This document shows, piece by piece, positions 56,044-64,000 of a DNA stretch of 64,000 bases; positions within the stretch are counted from its first letter, which is position 1; each line of letters opens with the position of its first letter. This stretch comes from Aequorivita sinensis (GTDB taxonomy: Bacteria > Bacteroidota > Bacteroidia > Flavobacteriales > Flavobacteriaceae), in NCBI RefSeq assembly GCF_006346335.1, contig NZ_VDMC01000008.1, forward strand, positions 62,001-126,000, in the 5' to 3' direction. Under the pieces are notes generated by a model. That model saw nothing but the letters and a program-made list of their open reading frames with translations. It was not told the DNA's origin and did not search any database. A program made the translations under genes and the position numbers.

Positions 56044-56499
56044 TTAGTTCTTTACAATTTTAAATGACTTGCTAGCTCCATCGATAGATATGGTAGCAAT
56101 GTAAACACCTGATTGTAATTCAGAAATGTTTACAGATTCATTAGTGTTGTTTAATTTTTGAGAAACAACTTGCTGTCCTAACATATTGTAAAGAGCAATG
56201 CTATTCATTTTAATGCTAGATGAAAGATTTAATGTGTTGTTAGCAACTGAATATTGGAATCCTTTAAATTCGTTAGTTCCTACAGCTAAAACTCCAGATA
56301 CCATTATATCGTCTATAGAGATGTAATCCATATCAGTAACATCGTGATGTCTAAAAGCAACGTAGATAGTTTCACCAGTAAATTCTGAAACATCTAAAGT
56401 ACGAGTGTATTGAGTTCCAGCATCATTTGGATCATCATAAACTTCAGTAAAAGTAACGTTAGAAGCTCCTAGGTCATTGATATCACTACTTGGTCCAAC
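56044..56499 (-). pseudogene. 5'-truncated T9SS-sorted protein remnant
   Basis: An open minus-strand frame with no start beyond an internal ATG at 56331. Its upstream part reads NDAGTQYTRTLDVSEFTGET, then IYVAFRHHDVTDMDYISIDDI, which is the end of a cleaved-adhesin/choice-of-anchor-J type beta domain. The downstream part is a type A T9SS sorting tail ending SKSFKIVKN. The frame is closed by a TGA at 56500-56502, and there is no coding continuity or signal peptide before it. So only the last ~150 residues of a large secreted protein remain. The intact terminator beyond it supports former function. Confidence 0.7.
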
Positions 56500-56607
56500 T
56501 CAATTTAATTAAGATTTATGTGAAATGTTAGGAGAATGGGCTTTTAAAAGCAGTGTTAAATATTGGATATATGTTTATTTATTTAAATCATTCACTGCTA
56601 AATTCAC

Positions 56608-56640
56608 TTGAAAATCATCATTCATTTTTAACTATCTTTG
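56608..56640 (+). promoter_or_regulatory. promoter of the polyprenyl synthase gene
   Basis: TTG at 56608-56610 and TATCTTTG at 56633-56640, 22 bases apart. The ATG at 56648 is only 7 bases past the -7 element, so the mRNA is probably leaderless or nearly so. Confidence 0.65.
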
Positions 56641-56647
56641 GGGCTTT

Positions 56648-57625
56648 ATGAAGATAGTCTCGCGCATTAAACTACCGATTGAAAAGGAAATGGAGCTTTT
56701 TGAAAAAAAGTTCTCACAATCTATGTCTTCAAAAGTTTCTCTGCTAAATCGAATTACACATTATGTAGTAAATCGCAAAGGGAAACAAATGAGACCGATG
56801 TTTGTATTCCTTATCGCGAAAATGACCGGGCAAGGTAATGTTAATGAACGCACTTATCGTGGAGCTTCTGTTATCGAACTTATACATACAGCAACCTTAG
56901 TGCACGACGATGTAGTAGACGACAGTAATCGCCGCCGTGGATTTTTCTCCATAAATGCGCTTTGGAAAAATAAAATTGCCGTACTAGTTGGGGATTACCT
57001 CCTTTCCAAAGGTTTGTTACTTTCTATTGATAACAATGATTTCGATTTACTTAAAATTATCTCTGTCGCTGTTCGTGAAATGAGTGAAGGCGAATTACTT
57101 CAAATTGAAAAAGCACGTAAACTCGATATCACTGAAGAAGTTTACTTTGAAATTATCCGACAGAAAACAGCAACTTTAATTGCCGCCTGTTGTGCAATGG
57201 GTGCTCGCTCGGTTATGGCTCAGGATGATGAGGTAGAGAAAATGCGAAAATTTGGGGAACTTATAGGAACCGCGTTTCAGATAAAAGATGATTTATTCGA
57301 TTACGGAAATGAACATATCGGGAAACCTACAGGGATAGATATTAAGGAACAGAAAATGACACTACCTTTAATTTACGCTCTAAATAATGCTTCACCTAAG
57401 GATAAGAAATGGCTTATCAATTCAGTAAAGAATCACAATAAAGACAAAAAGCGCGTAAATGAAGTGATCGCTTTCGTGAAAAACAACGGCGGACTTGAAT
57501 ATGCGGTTACTAGAATGAAAGACTATCAGCAAGAGGCGTTGCAGCTTTTAGATTCTTATCCAAACTCTCCTTATAAAGAATCCCTAGAGTTGATGGTTAA
57601 TTACGTTATTGATAGAAAGAAATAG
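56648..57625 (+). CDS. trans-polyprenyl diphosphate synthase
   Basis: Chain-elongating prenyltransferase (325 aa) of the IspB/octaprenyl type that supplies side chains for menaquinone. First Asp-rich motif in LVHDDVVDDSNRRRG, second in QIKDDLFDYG, with GKQMRP near the N-terminus for substrate binding and GKPTGIDIKEQKMTLPL after the second motif. The product chain length is not certain. It has its own promoter. Confidence 0.92.
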   Translation: MKIVSRIKLPIEKEMELFEKKFSQSMSSKVSLLNRITHYVVNRKGKQMRPMFVFLIAKMTGQGNVNERTYRGASVIELIHTATLVHDDVVDDSNRRRGFFSINALWKNKIAVLVGDYLLSKGLLLSIDNNDFDLLKIISVAVREMSEGELLQIEKARKLDITEEVYFEIIRQKTATLIAACCAMGARSVMAQDDEVEKMRKFGELIGTAFQIKDDLFDYGNEHIGKPTGIDIKEQKMTLPLIYALNNASPKDKKWLINSVKNHNKDKKRVNEVIAFVKNNGGLEYAVTRMKDYQQEALQLLDSYPNSPYKESLELMVNYVIDRKK

Positions 57626-57879
57626 TATTTCGTATTCAGAAAACAGTAGCCTAACGATTAAACTTTCATATTTATTTTTAAATAAAATCTTTAGTCAAAT
57701 TAAAGATGATTTTTTAATAATCAAGCTTCAGGCTCGACCAAATCTTTTTATTTAGCTCTTTTTTTGTGCTTCTTACAGTACGCTATTGCTGAAGTTAGAA
57801 AACTTTTTCATTCCTCAGACAACCATTTCTCAAAAACTTGCGTCTATATAAATAGAAGCCCTAATCAGCGAAGCGTATT

Positions 57880-58446
57880 TTGAAAATTATCTCATTACAT
57901 AAAAATTATTCAAAGTTAATAGCCAAAGCAGGTAATGGCGATCGCCGAGCTCAAAAAGAGCTGTATGATATGTTTGCCCCTAAAATGTTAGGCGTTTGTA
58001 GACAGTATTTAAAAAATATCGAGTTGGCTGAGGAGGTAATGCTTTCAGGTTTTTTTAAAGTCTTTACCCATTTATGTAACTATAATAATGAAGGAAGTTT
58101 TGAAGGTTGGATTCGTAGAATTATGGTAAACGAAAGTATTTCTCAACTGCGGAAAGACAAAAAATTACACTTTGTTTCTGAACAGGAAATTGATAATACA
58201 ACCCAGCATTCAACTTATATCAAAACGGAGTTGGAAACTAATGAAATTCAGAAAATTATAGATAATCTTCCTGATGGCTATAAAACTGTTTTTGTGCTTT
58301 ATGCAGTTGAAGGATACAAACACGGGGAAATTGCAGAGTTATTGCAAATAAGTGAGAATACATCAAAGTCACAGCTCTTTAAAGCTCGAAAAATGCTTCA
58401 AGATTTAGTGAAACAACAAAACAACTTAAGTTATGGCGCCTTATAA
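57880..58446 (+). CDS. ECF-type RNA polymerase sigma factor
   Basis: A 188-aa sigma-70 family factor. Region 2 covers AQKELYDMFAPKMLGVCRQYLK and the GFFKVFTHL/WIRRIMVNESI helices. Region 4 is LPDGYKTVFVLYAVEGYKHG followed by EIAELLQISENTSKSQLFKARKML. No ATG is available; the start is TTG at 57880 (MKIISLHKNYSK), between a stop at 57862 and the conserved region. It overlaps the next gene by 14 bases, which encodes a membrane protein with the layout of an anti-sigma factor. Confidence 0.88.
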   Translation: MKIISLHKNYSKLIAKAGNGDRRAQKELYDMFAPKMLGVCRQYLKNIELAEEVMLSGFFKVFTHLCNYNNEGSFEGWIRRIMVNESISQLRKDKKLHFVSEQEIDNTTQHSTYIKTELETNEIQKIIDNLPDGYKTVFVLYAVEGYKHGEIAELLQISENTSKSQLFKARKMLQDLVKQQNNLSYGAL

Positions 58447-59212
58447 ATTAGAAGATAATATTCGTGAAAAGTTAGAGTCGAGGGAGTTAAAGCCTTCTGA
58501 AAAGGCTTGGGATAAGCTACAAGTAAAGCTGGATGCAGAACAACCTCAAAAGAAAACTGTATTGTGGTATTACGTTGCGGCAAGTGTTATTGGTATCCTC
58601 ATTTTAAGTTCAGTTTTCTATACTAATACAATTGAAGTTAAAGATGAAATTGTAACAGAAAGTGGAGATGAAAAAACAATTGATAACGATTTAAAAATCA
58701 TTCCGCATAGTGAAGATGCTCAAAAATATGTTTCTACACAAAATAATTCTGTTGTAAACAAACCTGAAGGAAATAAGGGTAAAGAAAAATTGCAATCAAA
58801 TTCAAATTCAAATTTAAAGACGTCAAGCCCAGAATCACCTCTGTCAACGGGTACTAAAAAATCTGAAATTGATAAAGAAATTGATAAAACTAAAGTTCTT
58901 GCAAATACCGAAAAGGAGAAGTCGTTGGAAGAAGAACTTATTAACGCCAAGGTAGATGAGGTAATTGCATCTCTAAAGGAATTACAGCATAACCATAACG
59001 AGGTAAGTATAACTGAAGTTGAAGATCTGCTAAATAAAGCGCGCCGTGAAATTCAAACCCAAAAAATTCTCAACACACCTAAAGTAGATGCTACTGCCTT
59101 GCTACAGGAAGTGGAATGGGAACTAGAAAAGAGTTTCCGCGATAAAGTATTCGATGCTTTAGGCGAAGGTTTTATAAAAATTAGAACTGCAGTTATTGAA
59201 AGAAACGATTGA
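58433..59212 (+). CDS. putative anti-sigma factor, single-helix membrane protein
   Basis: A 259-aa protein. The N-terminal ~40 residues (IREKLESRELKPSEKAWDKL) are cytoplasmic and amphipathic, a membrane helix spans about 45-63 (WYYVAASVIGILILSSVFY), and a Lys/Ser/Glu-rich periplasmic part ends in a helical segment. The layout and 14-base overlap with the sigma factor gene suggest a membrane-bound regulator of that sigma, but no zinc anti-sigma motif is present, so the call is by context. Confidence 0.65.
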   Translation: MAPYKLEDNIREKLESRELKPSEKAWDKLQVKLDAEQPQKKTVLWYYVAASVIGILILSSVFYTNTIEVKDEIVTESGDEKTIDNDLKIIPHSEDAQKYVSTQNNSVVNKPEGNKGKEKLQSNSNSNLKTSSPESPLSTGTKKSEIDKEIDKTKVLANTEKEKSLEEELINAKVDEVIASLKELQHNHNEVSITEVEDLLNKARREIQTQKILNTPKVDATALLQEVEWELEKSFRDKVFDALGEGFIKIRTAVIERND

Positions 59213-59216
59213 GTAA

Positions 59217-59247
59217 GTGATGCCTCGAGCGCAGTCGAGAGGTTCTT
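59217..59247. repeat. dispersed CTCGA-nn-AGTCGAG palindromic repeat
   Basis: CCTCGAGCGCAGTCGAGAGG lies just after the anti-sigma-like gene. It is the same short repeat type as that inside the GSCFA gene at 25229-25257. Confidence 0.6.
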
Positions 59248-59371
59248 GAAATTTCTAAAATTTTAATCAAATTTCATTATTAAATAGGTGAAACTACCCC
59301 AACCATCGTCTTCCAACCAAAGACTGCCGACTAAAAAAAATCATTCATCAATAATCAAAAATCGAACAATT

Positions 59372-60448
59372 ATGAAATCATTAATCACAATTTCAACAGC
59401 CCTAACTATGTTTTTTCTTGCCAGTAATTATTCACACGCTCAGGAAAAACAAGTGGACTCACTAAGTGTCGTCGAAAAATTCTCTCGTGTTAAAAAAGAG
59501 ATAGTTCAACAGGAAAAGAATGCTCTAAAAATTGAAGTCGAAAATATTAATAAACGTCTTGAAACAGGAAGCATCGATCAAGCTGAGGCCGAAATTTTAA
59601 AAAGTGCCGCCGCTAAAAAACACGCATTAAATATAGAAAATCGACTGTCTATTGTTGACAATAAAATGGAATTGTACAAGCGTAATGGGGAATTAGGAGA
59701 AAATGAAGATAAAGCCTACGTGGCTATCAGTTTTGGTAATGAAGATGCTAATAACACTCGGGTTTTTGGGGTTTCGGTTAAAAGTAAAGAAAAGAAAGTG
59801 GTTTATGACAGACGCACAATTTCAGATGGTTATATAGCGGTTGGACTAAACAATGTTGTTACTTCAGGAGAATCCTTGGAGGATTCAGATTTTAAAGTTG
59901 CTGGTAGTCGATTTGCCGAATTAGGGTGGACTTGGAAAACTCGTGTTTTCGACAATTCTAATTGGTTGCGAGTTAGGTATGGTCTTGCATTTCAGTTTAA
60001 CGGACTTAAACCAACCGATAACAGACTTTTTGTAGATACTGGGGAACAAACGGAACTTCAAACCTATCCGCTAAATTTAAAAAAGTCAAAATTTAGAATG
60101 GACAACCTAGTAATTCCAATTCATTTTGAATTTGGACCTTCCAAAAAGATTGAACACGACGATTATTTTCGATATGTAACCCGTGATCAGTTCAAATTTG
60201 GGATTGGAGGTTACGGAGGTATTAATTTAGGTGCTCGTCAAAAACTTAAATTTGAAGAAGATGGTGAAAATCAGAAACAAAAATTGAAAGCTAATTACAA
60301 CACTAATAATTTTATTTATGGATTAAGTGCTTATATAGGTTGGGGGGCCACTTCAATTTATGCTAAATACGACCTTAATACCATCTTTAAAAATAACGCT
60401 GTGGATCAACATAATGTTTCATTGGGCCTAAGGCTTGATTTGGAGTAG
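59372..60448 (+). CDS. outer-membrane beta-barrel protein with coiled-coil N-terminus
   Basis: A 358-aa protein. I start at the ATG at 59372, which gives a signal peptide (MKSLITISTALTMFFLASNY, ending SHAQ). The longer frame to 59288 has no function I can see. Residues 30-105 are a charged coiled coil. From about 120 a beta-barrel-like series follows (FAELGWTWKTRVF, WLRVRYGLAFQFNG, FGIGGYGGINLGARQKL, LSAYIGWGATSIYAKYDL), ending VSLGLRLDLE. It follows the sigma/anti-sigma pair and may be its target (inference). Confidence 0.75.
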   Translation: MKSLITISTALTMFFLASNYSHAQEKQVDSLSVVEKFSRVKKEIVQQEKNALKIEVENINKRLETGSIDQAEAEILKSAAAKKHALNIENRLSIVDNKMELYKRNGELGENEDKAYVAISFGNEDANNTRVFGVSVKSKEKKVVYDRRTISDGYIAVGLNNVVTSGESLEDSDFKVAGSRFAELGWTWKTRVFDNSNWLRVRYGLAFQFNGLKPTDNRLFVDTGEQTELQTYPLNLKKSKFRMDNLVIPIHFEFGPSKKIEHDDYFRYVTRDQFKFGIGGYGGINLGARQKLKFEEDGENQKQKLKANYNTNNFIYGLSAYIGWGATSIYAKYDLNTIFKNNAVDQHNVSLGLRLDLE

Positions 60449-60479
60449 CCAAAATCTCCATTTTATTCGTTTGTTTATT

Positions 60480-60534
60480 AACCTGCAAGGTATCTCCGGT
60501 TTTTGCGAGGCTCCTTGTAGGTTCTTTTTATTTT
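60480..60534 (+). terminator. intrinsic terminator
   Basis: AACCTGCAAGG pairs with CCTTGTAGGTT (11 bp, one G-U) and is followed by CTTTTTATTTT, after the barrel gene. Confidence 0.75.
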
Positions 60535-60628
60535 AACTGAAATAGTAAAGGCTTAGGTTTTTCATTCTTAATATCCCTATTTTTACAAATCCAAAATTGG
60601 TAACAACAAACTATTAATTCACCATAAA

Positions 60629-62587
60629 TTGATAAGTAGAACTACTATAGATAATGTTTTTGAAGCTGCTCGAGTAGAGGAGGTAATTGGCGATTTTGTA
60701 CAATTGAAAAAATCTGGTAGCAACTACAAAGGGCTTAGTCCGTTTACAGATGAGCGTTCACCAAGTTTTATGGTTAGTCCTGTTAAGCAAATATGGAAAG
60801 ATTTTAGTAGTGGAAAAGGTGGAAATGTGGTGTCGTTTTTAATGGAACACGAACACTTTACCTATCCTGAGGCAATAAAATTTCTAGCTAAGAAATACGG
60901 AATTGAAATAGAAGAAACCGAGCAATCTAGCGAAGAGAAAGAACAAGCAAACGAACGTGAAAGTCTTTATTTAGTTAGTGAATTTGCTAAAAATTATTTT
61001 CATAATACCTTATTAAAAACCGAAGAAGGGAAAGCCATCGGACTTTCATACTTTAAAGAAAGAGGGTTTACCGATGAAACGATTAAGAAATTTGAATTGG
61101 GTTACTCACCAGATTCTTGGGAAGCATTTACCAGTCATGCAATTAAAAAAGGATATAAACTTGAATTCCTTGAGAAAACAGGTTTGTCTATTGTAAAAGG
61201 TGAAAAACAATTCGATCGCTTTAAGGGAAGAGTGATGTTCCCGATTTTGAGCATGAGCGGGCGTACTCTTGGTTTTGGAGGGCGTATTTTAACTTCAGAT
61301 AAAAAAGCAGCAAAATATCTCAACTCTCCTGAAAGTGACATTTACCATAAGAGCAAAGTTCTTTATGGGATTTTCAATGCAAAACAAAGCATATCAAAAG
61401 AAGATAATTGCTACTTAGTAGAAGGATATACCGATGTAATTCAGTTTCATCAAACAGGTATTCACAACGTAGTTTCTTCCTCTGGAACTGCTTTAACGCC
61501 AGAGCAAATTAGATTAATAAATAGGCTTACTCAAAATATTACGGTTCTATTTGATGGTGATGCCGCTGGACTTCGCGCGTCTTTACGAGGGATAGATTTG
61601 ATTTTGGAGCAGGGAATGAATGTGAAAATCTGTACTTTTCCAGAAGGGGAAGATCCAGATAGCTTTTCACGGAAAAATTCTCTGGAAGACTTAAGCCTGT
61701 ACCTGGAAGAAAACTCTAAGGACTTTATCACTTTTAAAGCTTCATTATTAGCAAAAGAAGCTAAAAACGACCCGATTAAAAAATCTGAAACCATACACGA
61801 TATGGTTAACAGTATTGCTAAAATTCCAGATGTAATAAAACGCGAAATTTATATTAAGGAGTGTTCGCGTATCATGGATATTTCGGAAGAGGTGCTGTTT
61901 AATACCTTAGCCCAATTACTTCGAAAAGATAAAAAAGATTCTTCAAAAAAAGCTGATGTAAAACAGGAAGCATTTCAAGTAGTTTCCTCTGAGAAAAAAG
62001 CCAAGAAAATAGATGTTCAATTTGAATTGGAGCAAAAAATCATCCAACTTCTTCTACTGTATGGCAATGTTGAAGAAGATTTTGAAGATTTAATACTTGA
62101 AGCTGATGAAAAAGGAGAAATTTCTTTAAAACCTGAAATCCATAAAGCTCGAGTGTATGAAAAAATTTATCTTGACTTACAGGATGACGAAATTGAATTC
62201 ACAAATCCTGAGTTTAAAAAGATATATTATGAAGTAGTAAATCGGTTTAATCAAAACCCTGAAGCCAAAGCAGAAACCTTTATTAACGATTTAGAACCAG
62301 AACTTGCAACCGCTGTAACGCATGTATTGATGGAAGAGGAACGCTATGAGCTTCACAATTGGGAGCGAATGGAGATTTATGTAAAAGGAAAAGATAAAAC
62401 CATTGCCCAAATTGTAAGTGAGACCATCTTAAATTTACGACGTCATTTAGTTTCTCAAAAGATAAATGACTTATCAGAAATGATGAAGGATAATGATAAC
62501 CCTGAAAAAGAGTCAAGTTTACAGGAAATCGTGGATTATCTTACCCTTAAAAAAGTGCTTTCAAATAAATTGAATAGGGTAGTGTAA
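60629..62587 (+). CDS. dnaG: DNA primase, zinc-ligand-free variant
   Basis: Makes RNA primers at the replication fork (652 aa). The start is TTG at 60629 (MISRTTIDNVFEAARVEE), since no ATG precedes the conserved N-terminus. The zinc-binding-domain positions are Ser37, Thr40, Asp58 and Ser61 (in GLSPFTDE and WKDFSSGKGG), where most primases have Cys, His, Cys and Cys. The TOPRIM core is intact: CYLVEGYTDVIQF and LFDGDAAG. The C-terminal ~200 residues form the DnaB-interacting helical part. Flavobacteria commonly show this substituted finger (recalled, not checked). Confidence 0.92.
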   Translation: MISRTTIDNVFEAARVEEVIGDFVQLKKSGSNYKGLSPFTDERSPSFMVSPVKQIWKDFSSGKGGNVVSFLMEHEHFTYPEAIKFLAKKYGIEIEETEQSSEEKEQANERESLYLVSEFAKNYFHNTLLKTEEGKAIGLSYFKERGFTDETIKKFELGYSPDSWEAFTSHAIKKGYKLEFLEKTGLSIVKGEKQFDRFKGRVMFPILSMSGRTLGFGGRILTSDKKAAKYLNSPESDIYHKSKVLYGIFNAKQSISKEDNCYLVEGYTDVIQFHQTGIHNVVSSSGTALTPEQIRLINRLTQNITVLFDGDAAGLRASLRGIDLILEQGMNVKICTFPEGEDPDSFSRKNSLEDLSLYLEENSKDFITFKASLLAKEAKNDPIKKSETIHDMVNSIAKIPDVIKREIYIKECSRIMDISEEVLFNTLAQLLRKDKKDSSKKADVKQEAFQVVSSEKKAKKIDVQFELEQKIIQLLLLYGNVEEDFEDLILEADEKGEISLKPEIHKARVYEKIYLDLQDDEIEFTNPEFKKIYYEVVNRFNQNPEAKAETFINDLEPELATAVTHVLMEEERYELHNWERMEIYVKGKDKTIAQIVSETILNLRRHLVSQKINDLSEMMKDNDNPEKESSLQEIVDYLTLKKVLSNKLNRVV

Positions 62588-62719
62588 GCACATTTAATTT
62601 ATCGATTTCATTTCCGAATACAACTCAAGTTTGAGAATCAATAAATTGATATAATGTAGTTGAATATATAGTGTCTTCTGATTATTTCTAAGAATATCGA
62701 ATGCTATATTAAAAAAACT

Positions 62720-63508
62720 TTAGAGTAACTCTTTTGGAATTTCACACACTGGAATCGGAACCATTTTATGTTTGTTGGCACGATTTAATCGCGTATAAAT
62801 ATCGTATACAGTTTTTTCTCTTCCGTTAAAATCGGCACTAGATTTTCCTGCCTCTGTCATTTTCATTGCCCATTCCAATTCATCATAACTTGCACCTAGT
62901 TGGTCTTCATCGGATCTGCTATCCCCAAACAAACCATCGGTAGGAGCGGCTTTCATTATAGAATCTGGAATATTTAAAACTTCGCCAAGCTTGTAAACTT
63001 CGCTTTTCATCAAATCTGCAATAGGGCTTAAATCTACACCACCATCACCGTATTTAGTGTAAAATCCTACACCAAAATCTTCAATTTTATTTCCCGTGCC
63101 AGCAACTAAATAACGATGTAAGCCTGCAAAATAGTAAAGCGTAGTCATTCTTAACCTCGCTCTAGTGTTTGCTAGGGAAAGATCGAGGAAACTATCGTCT
63201 TCAGTTTGGGGAACTTCTTTTTTGAATTCCTCAAATACTGAAGTTAGATTTACCTCGGTATTACTAACATTTGAATAATTATCTTTTAGAAACTGGATGT
63301 GCTCTCTCCCACGACTCACTTGATTTGGAGCCTGATGAATAGGTAATTCTACACAAAGTGTCGGCAAACCTGTTTTTGCACATAATGTTGAAACAACAGC
63401 AGAATCAATTCCGCCGCTTATACCTAACACAAAACCATCAGTTTTTGAATTTACGGCATAGTCTTTTAGCCAACTTACGATATATTCGATTACTTTCTCG
63501 GTTTGCAT
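62720..63508 (-). CDS. nadE: NAD+ synthetase, ammonia-dependent type
   Basis: Amidates nicotinic acid adenine dinucleotide to NAD+. The 262-aa protein has the N-type ATP-pyrophosphatase P-loop LGISGGIDSAVVSTL, then GTGNKIEDFGVGFYTKYGDGG, DLSPIADLMKSEVYKL and the late TDGLFGDSRSDEDQLGASYDELE, cut here at its core. There is no N-terminal glutaminase domain, so it should use ammonia. It is divergent from gldB, a pairing common in gliding flavobacteria. Confidence 0.95.
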   Translation of the reverse strand: MQTEKVIEYIVSWLKDYAVNSKTDGFVLGISGGIDSAVVSTLCAKTGLPTLCVELPIHQAPNQVSRGREHIQFLKDNYSNVSNTEVNLTSVFEEFKKEVPQTEDDSFLDLSLANTRARLRMTTLYYFAGLHRYLVAGTGNKIEDFGVGFYTKYGDGGVDLSPIADLMKSEVYKLGEVLNIPDSIMKAAPTDGLFGDSRSDEDQLGASYDELEWAMKMTEAGKSSADFNGREKTVYDIYTRLNRANKHKMVPIPVCEIPKELL

Positions 63509-63622
63509 TTTTTTGATATTTATAAAATTTATATTGATTTAAGGCCTATTTATTTCCTTAGCAGAGGTGTAACTACATAAAACTTTTAAACCCTAAACTT
63601 TTAAACTCATTCAACAATAAGG

Positions 63623-63630
63623 TACCTTTG
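63623..63630 (+). promoter_or_regulatory. gldB promoter -7 element TACCTTTG
   Basis: Perfect TAnnTTTG match, about 75 bases before the gldB start. Confidence 0.55.
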
Positions 63631-63703
63631 CACGTCAAAAAGTTGATAAAGGTAAAATTAATTAAAATCAATGGCGTTAACCAATAGAAACATTTTTAAT
63701 TCT

Positions 63704-64000
63704 ATGCGATATATTTTTCTACTTCTTTTTGGAGTTCTTTTGTTTTCGTGTAATAGCGATAGTAAGTTAGAAAAGGAAATTCAACAAATCCCGATGGATG
63801 TACAAATTGTACGTTTCGACAAGGAGTTTGCCGATGCCTCGCCTGCCGATTTACCAGTTTTAAAGCAGCGTTTTCCGGAGTTTTTCCCAGTGCAATATCA
63901 CGATAGCATTTGGGTACAAAAATTAACCGATACCCTTCAAAATCAATTGGAAGATGAGGTTTTTAAGGTTTTTCCAGAAGCTCAACTTATAGAAGACGAT
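63704..64000 (+). CDS. gldB: gliding-motility lipoprotein GldB (3' part outside window)
   Basis: The first 99 codons are present and the gene runs off the end. MRYIFLLLFGVLLFSC gives a lipobox at Cys16, and the following IQQIPMDVQIVRFDKEFADA and LKQRFPEFFPVQYHD match the start of GldB, an essential lipoprotein of the gliding/T9SS apparatus. An ATG 33 bases upstream (63671) adds a non-signal-like stretch and is less likely. The neighbour nadE, divergent, supports the identity. Confidence 0.85.
   Translation, partial: MRYIFLLLFGVLLFSCNSDSKLEKEIQQIPMDVQIVRFDKEFADASPADLPVLKQRFPEFFPVQYHDSIWVQKLTDTLQNQLEDEVFKVFPEAQLIEDD

Noticed and set aside
56044-56331. Independent 95-aa protein with a T9SS tail
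   Set aside because: Homology runs on past its ATG to a stop at 56500, so it is the tail of a truncated gene rather than a small gene.
57626-57879. Gap before the sigma factor gene searched for a tRNA or small RNA
   Set aside because: No cloverleaf, terminator or leader frame was seen; it looks like plain AT-rich spacer.

Overview
The window is chromosomal DNA from a member of the Flavobacteriaceae (Bacteroidota), probably a free-living, gliding, marine-type species. Four things support this. The gliding genes gldA and the start of gldB are present. Secreted proteases end in type IX secretion (T9SS) sorting tails. Promoters follow the Bacteroidota -7 pattern TAnnTTTG. The DNA is AT-rich, with short intergenic gaps and many hairpin terminators. 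The genus cannot be fixed from the sequence. Almost everything is housekeeping or conserved flavobacterial core. No prophage, IS element, CRISPR array, rRNA or tRNA gene was seen.

Layout. 0-10 kb: a small lipoprotein, a secreted reprolysin-like metalloprotease, a DUF3352 lipoprotein, rnhB, a putative porin and an acyl-CoA dehydrogenase. 10-17 kb: anmK, a Glu/Leu-type dehydrogenase, an exbB-exbD-tonB energy-transducing unit, folC and a small secreted protein. 17-22 kb: a YheT-like hydrolase and a minus-strand operon (M23 peptidase, MerR regulator, LemA, two TPM-domain proteins). 22-31 kb: alaS, a GSCFA protein, two exported proteins that share an upstream 22-bp repeat, and a TPR histidine kinase/NarL-type response regulator pair. 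31-40 kb: an M28 peptidase, then divergent metK and metY-metX-hom, followed by osmC-like and threonine dehydratase genes. 40-50 kb: a PagL-like lipid A deacylase, a GIN-domain lipoprotein, gldA, DAHP synthase/chorismate mutase, rsgA, dtd, two DUF3857/transglutaminase paralogues and a MazG-like enzyme. 50-64 kb: aroA, queA, a T9SS serine protease, rlmN, a truncated T9SS remnant, a polyprenyl synthase, an ECF sigma/anti-sigma-like pair with an outer-membrane barrel gene, dnaG, nadE and the 5' part of gldB.

The most interesting content is RNA-based regulation. The metK/metY intergenic region carries two unrelated SAM riboswitch classes facing opposite ways: SAM-I before metY-metX-hom and a SAM-II-type aptamer before metK. 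The metK leader also has an 11-nt segment complementary to the aptamer core. Upstream of the DAHP synthase/chorismate mutase gene is a 17-codon leader rich in Phe, Trp and Tyr codons, followed by a strong terminator and a possible antiterminator. This looks like a ribosome-mediated aromatic amino-acid attenuator.

Other notable points are a folC reading frame whose homology begins at an apparent ATC codon, a DnaG with all four zinc-ligand positions substituted, a transglutaminase-like paralogue that has lost its catalytic Cys and His, and dispersed palindromic repeats, one of them inside a coding sequence.
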